The notes beneath the pieces were generated by a model. That model was not told where the DNA came from. It saw nothing but the letters and a program-made list of their open reading frames with translations, and did no database searches. Positions 19,401 to 28,770 of a DNA stretch of 64,000 bases are shown piece by piece. The stretch comes from Euglena gracilis (Eukaryota; Euglenida; Euglenophyceae; Euglenales). Location of the stretch: positions 64,496,257 to 64,560,256 of the forward strand of contig CP154956.1 of the NCBI GenBank assembly GCA_039621445.1. Reading direction: 5' to 3'. A program made the position numbers and the translations under genes. Numbering within the stretch: the stretch's first letter is position 1; each line of letters begins with the position of its first letter.

Positions 19401-21523
19401 CATCTGGTGGGGGGCATGATCTCCCCCAGGCAGTTTTGGAACAACCCCCATTGAGGTTGAATCTGAATCACAGGGCTCTTTCTTACGATCATTCTTGTTA
19501 ACAGGGGCCACCACACACTCCCAACCCAGAATGGAACCACCATCAGACAAGTCAGCTGAGGGTTGTTCCTCAATCTCACCAACCATGGTAAGATTAATGT
19601 CCAGGGGGGGTTTGCATAAACCTCCCCAAATTTTTCCAGTGGGCACTCCAGGGCATTCACAGCTATGGCCTGGTGATGAGGCCATCTGCTGACAAACTGT
19701 GGCAGTTGTGCGTTTCCTGGGCTGGCAAACATGTCCACTTTGGGGAAAAAATTGTTTGAGGAGAAAATTCTCAAGATGTGCAGAAACACAGACTTTTTTA
19801 GGGTGTAGTCCCCCCTGTCCTTTTCCCACCTTGAAATGCCATCTGCTAGCATGTCTTCTGACTTGACCCAGTTTGGAATCACATTTACTTGGTTTATGTG
19901 ACACCACTGCAAAAAGGGTCTCAAAATTGTGTTGAAGGGGGATTTCCTTCCCCCCCCTTTTCTTAAGTAGCTGTAAGCTACTTGATTGTCTACTGTTAGC
20001 AGGACATTTTCCCCTGACTTTGCTAAACTTTTTGTAGCTGCCACAGCTGCTTTTAATTCCTTGATGTTTATGTGCAGGCCCATTTCTGATCTCCAGAACT
20101 CTTGAACTTTTTGACCAGTGGTCAGGTCCAGAGCCCCCCACCCTTGAGTGGAGGAGTCTGAATGAATTTCTCTCACAGGACATTTGTTTTGAAATTTTCT
20201 TCCCTCCCAGGACCTTAATAAGTTTCCTACTTCTAGAACCTGCTGTTTGACATCTTTGGGAACGGGGATTTTCTGGTCCCAACCCATCCTGGTGTGCTGG
20301 TCTGTGAATTGTACCAGTTTGTCTGTGAAAGCCCTCAGGCAAGGGAGGGCTGTGAGGAAACTTCTCAGCTGCCCCAAAATTGCAGCTGCCTTCCTGCAGG
20401 ACATGTTGTCTTGGGTGACAAATTTTCCCAACTCTTTTCTGATACATTTTAGTTTTGCTGAGGGCACCAGCAAACAACCATTTTTTAGATCCACTGAAAA
20501 TCCCAGATATTGAACTGCTTGTGTTGGGGTGGTCTGTGACTTTTTGAAGTTGATGGTCATACCACTGTCTTTCAGATCCTGAAACAGAACTTTTGTTTGG
20601 TTTTCTGCCAAAGCCTTTGATTTTGCCACCAGAAGAATGTCGTCCAGATAAACAAAAACCAAAATTCCCTGTTTTCGCCATTTTTTCAGAAAAACTTGCA
20701 TTACCTGCATCCAAAGATAGGGGAGGGTGCTTAGACCAAAACAGGCCCCTTCCATCTGAAATATTCTTCCTGCTATTTCCATCCTTATGAATGGTTTTAT
20801 GGCTGCTGACAGTTCCAAATGAAAATAAGCATTTTTCAAGTCGATTTTTGTGGCCCACATTCCTTTTTCCAGCTGTGGAAAAATTTCCTTCCAGTGATCC
20901 AATTTGAAGTGGGGGGCATGAAGAAAATTGTTTAGTTTTCTGCAATCTGAGATCAGTCTCACTTTTTTCCCCCCCCCAGGTTCTGCTTTCTCGATTACAA
21001 ACCAAGGTACCAAAAACATAGTCCCTTGCTGTTGAACTTCCTTTGCAGCCTTTTCTTTGATGTATTCCTCCATGATGCTGAGAGCCTGGGCTTCCTCCTG
21101 GGGGGACTTTTTCTGTTTTAAGGTGTGTAACGCCCCCCCTTGAAAATCTGGCTCCACTCCTTGCAGAATGAGATTCAGGATTCTGGGTGGGGCATGGGTT
21201 TTCCACCAGCCGATGCATGCTCTGAGTCTTTGAAATGGGGCTAACCCCAACAGAGGGTCCTCCAGACTGTGCCCATCTTGGGCCAACTGAGCCTCCTTGG
21301 CTCCTGATCCGGTCATCTTGACCCCAAGAGGAGGGGGGGATACCTTTGCCTCTTCCACCTCTCCATGGTGCTCTCCACGGCATTGAGCGAAATGGCACTC
21401 CTCTGCCCTTTCCATACCCAAATCTGGGACTTGAACTGGAGCTTCCATATAGTCCACCTTTGCCTCTCCACGGTCTGTTGGCCTGGCCTGTTGGAAAGCG
21501 AAATGTCGGCCCTGAGGGCCCAT
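19322..21523 (-). CDS. DIRS-C reverse transcriptase / RNase H / methyltransferase-like protein
   Basis: The 733-codon frame has RT motif A KIDLKNAYFHLEL, catalytic VYLDDILLVAKSK (about residue 290), RNase H HSDSSTQGWGALDL with the following NIKELKAAVAATKS helix and VDNQVAYSYL, and the DIRS methyltransferase-like YANPPWTLIL near residue 640. The ATG at 21,523 is the first in frame, but the region ahead of RT is poorly conserved, so the true start is unsure. The frame is nested entirely within a longer open frame in another phase. It looks intact. Confidence 0.9.
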   Translation of the reverse strand: MGPQGRHFAFQQARPTDRGEAKVDYMEAPVQVPDLGMERAEECHFAQCRGEHHGEVEEAKVSPPPLGVKMTGSGAKEAQLAQDGHSLEDPLLGLAPFQRLRACIGWWKTHAPPRILNLILQGVEPDFQGGALHTLKQKKSPQEEAQALSIMEEYIKEKAAKEVQQQGTMFLVPWFVIEKAEPGGGKKVRLISDCRKLNNFLHAPHFKLDHWKEIFPQLEKGMWATKIDLKNAYFHLELSAAIKPFIRMEIAGRIFQMEGACFGLSTLPYLWMQVMQVFLKKWRKQGILVFVYLDDILLVAKSKALAENQTKVLFQDLKDSGMTINFKKSQTTPTQAVQYLGFSVDLKNGCLLVPSAKLKCIRKELGKFVTQDNMSCRKAAAILGQLRSFLTALPCLRAFTDKLVQFTDQHTRMGWDQKIPVPKDVKQQVLEVGNLLRSWEGRKFQNKCPVREIHSDSSTQGWGALDLTTGQKVQEFWRSEMGLHINIKELKAAVAATKSLAKSGENVLLTVDNQVAYSYLRKGGGRKSPFNTILRPFLQWCHINQVNVIPNWVKSEDMLADGISRWEKDRGDYTLKKSVFLHILRIFSSNNFFPKVDMFASPGNAQLPQFVSRWPHHQAIAVNALECPLEKFGEVYANPPWTLILPWLVRLRNNPQLTCLMVVPFWVGSVWWPLLTRMIVRKSPVIQIQPQWGLFQNCLGEIMPPTRWPLLCVLLSGRVYKENKFHLKISHCI

Positions 21524-21830
21524 TGTGTGTACCTCCCCTTATGCGATTGATGTTGTTGTCCATTCTGTGCTGACGGACATCGTCCTCCGTGAAGAGGGAG
21601 TCGGTGTGGCTCGTCGAAGTTCTCGTGATTCCTGGCACGGCCAACTCCTTCCTCTCGCTCTGGATCTTGTAATAAACTTCACCCAACAATTGGAATATTT
21701 GCAAGTTGACTTGTCCACGAGGTATCACTTCCGTAGTCTGAGGCACCCAGTTGTGCCCCAGCAGTCGTACCACCTGCAAGACATTCTGCGAGACGCTACG
21801 CAAGAATTGGTCCTGCTTCTTCCTGCTTCT
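21400..21830 (-). CDS. DIRS-C Gag C-terminal part, same frame as the recombinase
   Basis: The frame continues from a 10-base tandem duplication (TCCTGCTTCT twice, 21,811-21,830) with FLRSVSQNVLQVVRLLGHNW, and then a Gly/Arg-rich tail (GPSGPTFRFPTGQ, FGYGKGRGVPF, WRGGRGKG) typical of RNA-binding Gag ends. Without one duplicated decamer it would be in frame with the Gag frame upstream, so the two are probably one Gag protein broken by a small duplication. It overlaps the beginning of the RT frame. Confidence 0.6.
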
Positions 21831-22419
21831 TCCTGTGGGCTGGTATTAATTGATTCTCTGGCGCCCGCGCTGGTATCCCCGCCAGAGGGGCCAGGACTTC
21901 AAAGAGTGGTCGAACGTCGATGCGGTGCTCGTTGCGCTGGGCCCTGGACCAAAGCTCCGTCAACTCTTTGGGTGTCGTCACTTCAGGTTGATCCCAGGAA
22001 AATTTTGTCTCTTCCTCTTCACCTTCTTCCTCCTGTTGTGGTTCTTCGGTGTCGTGTTGTTCTGCCTGAGAGGCAATGGCAAAGGCCGCCGCGGCTGCCT
22101 CAGGTTCAAGGTCCAGTTGGGGGACATCGACACCCCAAATCAACGCCAACGCCATGAGCCAAATGTCCCGGTATGGGGGGAAGCTTCCCCGGACCAGGGG
22201 GATCCCCGAAAGCTGGTACAGGGCTCTGCTGGCCTTCCCTGTACTCCACCCTCGTCCGGTGAACCGCGCCCCCGCCAGCAGCAAGAGGGCGATCTGGTCC
22301 GCAGGTTGTGCTCGTAATTCTTTTGCTGCTTCCAGGTTGAACATCAGTTTGCTCCACCCTTCTTCGAAAGGTTGCCCTTCACCGAGTAAGAGGTTTACAT
22401 CCAGATGCTCTGTCTGCAT
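21796..22419 (-). CDS. DIRS-C Gag-like protein, N-terminal part
   Basis: The 207-residue frame has a helical N-terminal half (FEEGWSKLMFNLEAAKEL, IALLLLAGARFTGRGW, YRDIWLMALALIWGV) and an acidic Glu-rich segment, consistent with a capsid-like Gag. It ends at a TAG just after the 10-base duplication noted at 21,811-21,830. Upstream of 22,419 lies the terminal repeat. No named Gag family was recognised; assignment rests on position in the element. Confidence 0.6.
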   Translation of the reverse strand: MQTEHLDVNLLLGEGQPFEEGWSKLMFNLEAAKELRAQPADQIALLLLAGARFTGRGWSTGKASRALYQLSGIPLVRGSFPPYRDIWLMALALIWGVDVPQLDLEPEAAAAAFAIASQAEQHDTEEPQQEEEGEEEETKFSWDQPEVTTPKELTELWSRAQRNEHRIDVRPLFEVLAPLAGIPARAPENQLIPAHRKKQEEAGPILA

Positions 22420-22618
22420 TCTTGTCTTTGTTTTTGCTTTTGCTTGCTTGAAAACTTGTGTTCGAAACTTTTCTTTGTAGCAGGGCTACGTCACAGCCAA
22501 CTGCCGGCGCGAAAAGCAGTAAGGGGAAGACGCGGAGCAAAAAACACAAACAACAATAGCCGGCGAGGAAAGACAGGTCCCATCGAGCCAAAGTGCGGAG
22601 CAAGGGGGGTCAAAAAAA

Positions 22619-23270
22619 GAGCCACAGTAAGAAGCACCCTCCTGCACACGCACAAACCGCACACCAGAACAGAGCAGCCGGCGAGAAGGAAAGTTTGGTC
22701 CTATACCTTTAAACCCCTACACAAACAAGGGAATGTAAGCAGACCTTGGTTGACCTGTGCAAAACCTGCTCCAAAAATCCTGGTCGGTGGCGGATAAATT
22801 GATTGAAAATGAAATGTTCGGAGCTCCAATTGGCAATCACGCAATCCAAAGTTCCAGAAACAGGCTTTTTTGGCGTTGTTAAATTTTATGCCGCTTGCCC
22901 GCCAAAGACATTCCGGAATATCAATGGGAACAAGCAGGGATGCGCGGCTAAGAATGCCGGCCTGATGATGGCCTCAGTCGCTCCGTCGGCGCCAGGGTAA
23001 GACTGTGTGATTAAAAGACAAAGAAAGCTTTCGGCCGTTCGAGCTCCGCACGCTCTGGGGGCGAGATCCTGCTTTTGTGCCGGCGCGAAAAGCGGGGTCT
23101 CGCCCCCCTCTTGTGCTCCGCCCTCATGGCCACTTCCTCCCTGGTCATGCTTTCCGGGAGTACCCTGGAGGTTGAGCCGAACATTTTGACACTGCCGAAA
23201 ATTGTGCCCCAAACTCGCGAATTTATGTATCTGGCAATGCTGCATAAATGCTGACTCAATGCTTTTGTGA
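22619..23270. other. Gene-free stretch with terminal-repeat scraps
   Basis: Bases 22,640-22,700 carry an ACCAGAACAGAGCAGCCGGC block resembling the DIRS repeat. Bases 23,020-23,170 carry a GCTCCGCCCTCATGGCC ... CCGGGAGTAC block like the window start. The rest shows no gene. Confidence 0.5.
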
Positions 23271-23279
23271 CAAAAAAAA

Positions 23280-23600
23280 TTAAACATGCCCCCCCCCCCG
23301 ATGGAGGGGCAGGGGTGGGTTTAAACAATTTTGCCTTTCTGCCCAACCAGTTTTTGAAATTGGTCAGCAGGGGGGGTGGAGGGTTTCGAAGCCCACTATC
23401 AACGACTTGGCGCTCTGGAGTGTGCCCCGGCTCCCATAATCTTTGTAAAAAAAATCAGGCCTCGCAAGGACAAAGTGCAGAGCCCGAGGTGTCTCATACC
23501 CCCTCGAGGAAAACTGACTGGGGAGGAGGGGACACCAAGGGAAGCACAAACAAGCACAGACAAAGACCTTGTGAGCCCGACTCCCCTATCCGTAAAAAAG
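23280..23600 (+). pseudogene. Remnant of a fourth DIRS recombinase C terminus
   Basis: The plus-strand sequence matches the end of the DIRS-A recombinase: a GGAGVGL-like piece, then EGFEAHYQRLGAL containing the Tyr box, followed by the same terminal-repeat-coded tail (CLIPPRGKLTGEEGTPREAQ). The upstream H-x-x-R box is disrupted and frames change at poly-G runs. Nothing else of this copy remains. Confidence 0.7.
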
Positions 23601-23609
23601 AAAAATTCC

Positions 23610-24600
23610 TTCAGATTTGTCAGTAGAAAATTGGGGCAGGGGGGCAGAGGGGGGGAAATGACAACTGATTAAATGGAAGGAAAATATGGTTAAAGCGGAA
23701 AAAAAACAACTTCATTGGTCAACAAATTTCAAATCTGTGCCAACAAATTGACAGCTTTGAATCCTCAAAAAGAAGCCAACACGACGGAGAGCCGTGGATG
23801 GTCAGACGTATCGTGAGAGTTACGATGTTTGGTGGGTAACACTGTAAAAGGTAATCCGAACAAGAATTGTTTGCTCCAGCGGTCGTTTACTAAATGTCAA
23901 TGGTAGCCAGAACCTCGCACCCTCAATAACGTAATGCTCAGTTGGAATCTACACGACGACACCAGCAACTCCCCAAACATTTAAGGGAACTTCTAGCAAA
24001 AGTCGATCATGGATCAGGAATGAGTTGACAATTCTAAAAACAACCGCTGTGTAAAACCAACCCTCGGATGGAGAGAACAGGACTGGCGACTTGGTCCCAG
24101 AAAGGTTGGTTAGAGACATTCGGGCAGGTGAGAGGCACAATGATGAGTACTGCACACCAGCCCCCCCCCCCCCAGCAGAACACAAAATGTGCGCAGCACA
24201 CAATTGAACAGATACATAACACACAGACTACAAATCGTAATTATATCAAATAATGTTCCATTCTGGGGGTGGATTCTGTCCAAACCATCTTATCCCAGGA
24301 ATATCATTTGGGGGGACATCACTCAAAGAAAAGAATTGACCGCGGAACGTGACATTTTGGTGTCCTTCCCCCCCCCTTCTTAGATCGAGTCTGTGCAGGG
24401 TCTAACAAACAAAATTGAGCGAGTGGAGGGGAGGACAGTATTTGGGGTGGGGGGGAGAACAATACACACTTGGAGCGAAAACACGGCCATGGACGTGCAT
24501 CTCAATCGAGGCGCAAAAAAGGTCAGAAGAGGGCCACCGCGGAATCCGGGTAACAAGCGTCGAAAGGGGGCAGGGGCAGAGGGGAGGATCTAAAGGGGAG
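23610..24600. other. Gene-free stretch before the large gene
   Basis: AT-richer sequence with no convincing coding frame, terminal repeats or RNA gene. Two poly-C and poly-G tracts are present (24,163-24,174; 24,370). Confidence 0.4.
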
Positions 24601-24646
24601 GGGACTCCGCCGGGGGCCAGGCAGGGTCGGGGGAGGCGCCAGCCCC

Positions 24647-24762
24647 TACTTCAGCCACACGGGGATCTCGCCGGGCTCGGGGGGCTTCTGGCGCTGCTTC
24701 GGCTGGTCCGGGTGGCGCTTCAGCCGCTCGTGGTCCGCGGCAAAGATTCGCTTAGGGGGGCG
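24647..24762 (-). CDS. Terminal exon of the locus
   Basis: Acceptor GGAACAG precedes RPPKRIFAADHERLKRHPDQ then PKQRQKPPEPGEIPVWLK and TAG. Highly charged C-terminal tail in phase 0. Confidence 0.6.
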
Positions 24763-24970
24763 CTGTTCCCCGGCCCAAACCCACCACCCACGCACCTTCC
24801 CCCCCCCCCCGGGGGTCAACAACCCAACCAGCCTTGACAAATTTTCCAAGCCGGTCTCTGGCCAGCCAAAATCTGACCCGTGGCACTAGACCTCCCCCCC
24901 GGGGGGGGAGGTCTAGTGGCCCCAACCCATCCACCCACCCCCAAACCCCCCCTGGGGGGTGACGCAGGTG

Positions 24971-25054
24971 TCAAATGAATCTGTGGTCCAGGGCCTCCGC
25001 CAGCGTCAGGTTCTCCGCCTCCACCTCCGCGAGCCGCAGCTCCAGCTTGCGCAG
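24971..25054 (-). CDS. Exon: coiled-coil segment
   Basis: Acceptor GACGCAG precedes LRKLELRLAEVEAENLTLAE then ALDHRFI and TGA. It continues the coiled coil in phase 0. No GT donor precedes the TGA, so either this is the last codon of one form or a GC/GA donor (GAG before GCCCTG, or CTG before GACCAC) links it to 24,762. Confidence 0.6.
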   Translation of the reverse strand: MRKLELRLAEVEAENLTLAEALDHRFI

Positions 25055-25141
25055 CTGCGTCCCCGCCGGGCCCCCAAGCCAACGGCGGGAGGGGAGGGGG
25101 GTCCGGGGGGGGGGGGCAACCCCGCCAGGCAAACGGTGCAC

Positions 25142-25295
25142 ATTTCTCAGCTTCCAGAGCCGGCCTGTGGGTTGGCGGCTCGGTCATGTGCCACTTCAGG
25201 GTGTCCTGACTGAGTTGGAGGCGCTGCGCCAGGGTGTCCGCTCTCCCCTGCAGCTCCTGCTTCTCCAGTGTCAGGCCGTGAACCTGCTGCTGCAG
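25142..25295 (-). CDS. Exon: coiled-coil segment
   Basis: Acceptor TTCTTCACAG precedes LQQQVHGLTLEKQELQGRAD then TLAQRLQLSQDTLKWHM, a clear coiled coil in phase 0. The donor is uncertain; GTGCAC at about 25,141 is a candidate. Confidence 0.65.
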
Positions 25296-25678
25296 CTGTG
25301 AAGAAAAAGGAGCGCCGGTTCGGGGTTCCGGGGCTGGACAGTCGGGTGGTGAGAATGATGTGGTGCCGTGCACAATGCATGTGCCACATTGGGTGCACCT
25401 TGTATGAGACGGTTCGCGCTTGTTGAAGAATCCATCCATTCCCGCAAACTCTGTCAGCCATGCTCGGTTGGTTGCCCGCCCCATCCGGCGCACCTTTGTT
25501 TTCAACGCTTTTGCAGTAAAATGCACCTCATCACCACAAAATTCGCTAAAATCTGCCACCACAGTTAAAAATGGGAGGTGTGGGAGGAAATGCCCACCAA
25601 ATGCGGAGCCGTGGAACAGGTATTGAGTTGAACACCCTGGAAAATATATCCTGGAAAGATTCGACTCGTCGTCTTAAC

Positions 25679-26112
25679 CAGGCATTTGCTTAAGGACCCC
25701 GGGGGGGGGGGACTGGCTAGCAAATCGGCTAGACACTGGAAAAAGTGGACTAGCTAGCCCCCCCTCCCCCCGGGGGGGGGGGGGTCCGGGGTCCACCTGA
25801 CTGGAAAAAAAATTTCCTCCGGCGCTGCACGCCGAGGTGGAAATGAGGTTTTTAATAGGTTTTTGGCTGATTTTGTTCCAAAAAATCCCAAAAATGGCCA
25901 AAAATGGGCATTTTGGGCCATTTTTGGGGTCCGAAAAAATTTTCCGGCGCTTCGCGCCGGTCACTGGAAAAAATTTTCCCACTAGCTAGCCCTGCTAGCA
26001 GACCCCCTCCCCCCGGGGGGTCTGCTAGAAATCCCACTAGCCAAATTTGGACTAGCTGCAGTCCAGCCCCCCCCCCCCCCGGGGGTACTGCAATCCCTTA
26101 AGCAAATGCCTG
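25679..26112. mobile_element. hAT-like non-autonomous element (MITE)
   Basis: Perfect 17-base terminal inverted repeats (CAGGCATTTGCTTAAGG) and a perfect 8-base target duplication GTCTTAAC (25,671-25,678 and 26,113-26,120). The 434-base interior has no gene but contains poly-C/poly-G stems and a CCGGCGCTTCGCGCCGG hairpin. Eight-base duplications and CAG...CTG ends are hallmarks of hAT elements. It lies in an intron. Confidence 0.92.
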
Positions 26113-26349
26113 GTCTTAACTGATAGTACCTTGACCTTGGCCTTTAAACACCATTATGAACATTTGTCACTACATTCAGCTTCAATGGTTGATCAGGGCC
26201 CCGGCCAACTGAGGCCAGCAAGGATACAACCATACTTAAGAAGAGACGAGAAAAAAAATACTGGGTGGAAATAGCTGAGGCAAGCTGCGGCAGGGAAAAG
26301 CCAATGCAAGCTCTGGAGGGGGTCCAAAGAAAAAAGACAATGCCACATT

Positions 26350-26378
26350 GCACACACACACACACACACACACACACG
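26350..26378. repeat. CA microsatellite
   Basis: About 14 CA units in an intron. Confidence 0.9.
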
Positions 26379-26886
26379 TTGCTTGAATGCACGCACAAAT
26401 GTGTGCACACACAAAAAAACCCTTCTATTGTCATAATTAGAAAAATAAAGGGGTTTTTTGCTCTGTCTCTTCCCTTTTTTTCCCTTGGAAGTATGTATGC
26501 ATGAATGATCATAAAAATATGCATGTGGCCTTGTGGGGCCACCTGTTGACGATTCTTCACAGGGCAATTCTGTTGCTGAGCTGCCCCCCCCCCCAGCCAT
26601 CCTGTTTTTAATGATGCACGCCTGATGCAATAGATGGTTATTTTGGGAGGGACTGAAAATCTTCAGTGTCAAAAAAAAGGAAAAAAAATATTCTGTTCTA
26701 CAGCATTTGGAGGGAATGCGTTAAATCGGAAAAAATAAAATGGAGGTAAAAAATCCACTGTTACCTCTGAGGTTGGGGCCTCTCTCCTTGGGACTATTCC
26801 CCACAAAACATCCACGCAGTGGGGGGACACATCCCTTTAAGGAGCCGAGGGGATTGCTGTGCAAGGATCAGGGCAATTATTACTGA

Positions 26887-26960
26887 CCTCAAATATAAAA
26901 ATCTGCCGAATGGGGTGGCACCCCCCACCCTCTCTGCTTGCTGCTGCTGGAAGGGAACAA
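26887..26960 (-). CDS. Short exon: Gln-rich segment
   Basis: A good acceptor (CCCTTCCAG) and donor (TTGAG before GTCAGTAA) bound a short piece reading QQQAERVGGATPFGRFLYL. The frame stays open upstream to 27,234, so a larger coding segment is possible. Confidence 0.45.
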
Positions 26961-27844
26961 GGATGGACAGGGTCTCATCCACAGATCCACACGTTACAGT
27001 GCTGCCAGTCCACAGGAGAAGTTCTGAGGAGGGAAACTCTGTTCTGTCCAATGTCTCGAGTGTGCCAAACCACTCCTCCGGTTTCTGATACCACGGGGAG
27101 TGAACTTTCAGGACAAATGGAACGAATACCTTTCTCCAAAGGATAATTGGATGAAATTGCTGAGAACATTCGACAGAAATATCTGCATTTGTCCAGGAAA
27201 TAACTTCAAATCGCGGTTTCCCTTCCTCTTCCACCTTTCAAATTTAACACCTTCCTTTCCTATTTATTACTGGGCTTCACAGGTCCTGCCTTTCAAAAAG
27301 TGTTTCTAACCCCCCACACCATTTTATTGCTTCCCCCGCTGAACTTTCCATTTAGACCAACCCCTCCTGAGGGTCTGCAGCCCACCTTTTGACCGAAATT
27401 TGGCAGCCGACCCAGATCCCACCGAGGCTGGTGGGAGTCAGCGCTGCCCCCAAATTTTTATTTAGCAAGGGGCTTTAATTCCGCCATTGCAATGGGACCA
27501 TTGGGTCCCAGGGTTGCCTGCATGTCTTCCAGCCGTCAGCGGCTCGCCTCAGTGCATTTGACATTCAACAGGAAAAAACACACAAGAAAAATAATGGCGC
27601 AAACCGAAAGGAAAAAAATGATTTCTGGCGTCTTTGGAAAGAAGCATAAATTGGACAACTGCAAAAAAAAAAAACACAATTCAAAAAAACGTCTCTGAGA
27701 ATAAACATCTGTCAACACCTGAACCCACCCAAACCTTAAAACACCATTTGTTGACCATTTTGAGCTTCTTTAGCACGAGAGTTTTTTTTTGGCTGGAGCT
27801 TGCACCTCTCTTGGGGGGTTCAAAGAGATGAATCACTGTGGGGG

Positions 27845-27985
27845 GTCCCCACAGAAGCCAAATTGCCGGAAGCAGACCTCTTCTATTGTCGCTGGTACGG
27901 GCTGTAGCACGACGACCGTCGCAGAGGAGAGTGAGGATGGCGTGGCCTGAGGGGTGTGGAAGGTGCCCATTGTCCTCCCACACCC
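27845..27985 (-). CDS. Exon: candidate segment
   Basis: The frame reads GTFHTPQATPSSLSSATVVV then LQPVPATIEEVCFRQFGFCG. Protein-like composition and codon use differ from the flanks; splice sites are not fixed. Confidence 0.35.
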
Positions 27986-28539
27986 CATTGGCACACGGGG
28001 GTTTGGTTTGAGCAAGTTGTGGCGCGCGCCGCACTGACAGAACCAATATTTGAGCCACCCATAATTCGAGCATATACCGAAGGGAGGTGGAGTGACGAAT
28101 GAACGTCAAGCAAGCGCTCATAAGCAGCTGATCGCAGCCTTGTACGTATAATTTTCCGAAGCTGTGCGCTGGATGCATTGATTTTTTTTGCAAAATGACG
28201 TGGGCATGCTTGCCTCAAACGTATCTCTCTGCCATCTTCAATTGACCATGTTGATGTGCACTCATGCGGCCCCAGGGGGCTGACGGGGGGATCCGTAGGC
28301 TCAGCACACCTCCGCCATGACTGGGGATGGGGGGAGGGAATGGGTGTGGCGCATCGGCACAGGGACAAAGAGAGGGGTCCCACCGGAGCCAGACATCCCA
28401 TTAGATGGAGGAGGCAGAAAAGCCCCACATCTCGGAGCAGCACATCCTTTAAGGGGCAGAGTGTGTTATTAGAAATCAGGGGGAAACATTCATGCTGGCG
28501 GAAATCTATGCGAACCCAAAACTGGGAAGAGTGCCGGGA

Positions 28540-28770
28540 AGAGGCCCCGACAAAGCTCCTCGCCCGACCCTGGCCGCAGAGGCAACCCCCCGCCACGGAG
28601 GTGGGGCTCTCCGCCGGGGGATACTCCGCCACCATGGGGGCCGTGGGGATGGGCAGGGTCGGCTCCGGGACGGGTGTGTAGCTCGACTCCGGGACAGGGT
28701 GGGTAGGTCGGCTCCGGGACGGCCGGGGGCGGGGGCGGAGGGGGCGGGTCGGCGGGAGCTGCGGGGGCGG
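28540..28770 (-). CDS. Exon: proline-rich segment
   Basis: Acceptor CCCCCGCAG precedes a frame with PVPESSYTPVPEPTLPIPTA then PMVAEYPPAESPTSVAGG. Short PVPE repeats are visible at DNA level as three CGGAGCCGA-type units. Disordered linker; donor unresolved. Confidence 0.5.

Larger units (their letters stand above)
18118..22618 (-). mobile_element. DIRS-type retrotransposon DIRS-C
   Basis: The 4.5-kb minus-strand element has Gag, RT-RNaseH-MT and tyrosine recombinase frames between inverted terminal repeats (18,180-18,245 with 22,510-22,585). Apart from the Gag duplication, its frames are open. Confidence 0.85.

Noticed and set aside
26793-27234. 146-codon minus-strand frame upstream of the Gln-rich mini-exon
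   Set aside because: Composition is plausible, but only the 3' part has clear splice sites, so the full frame was not called.
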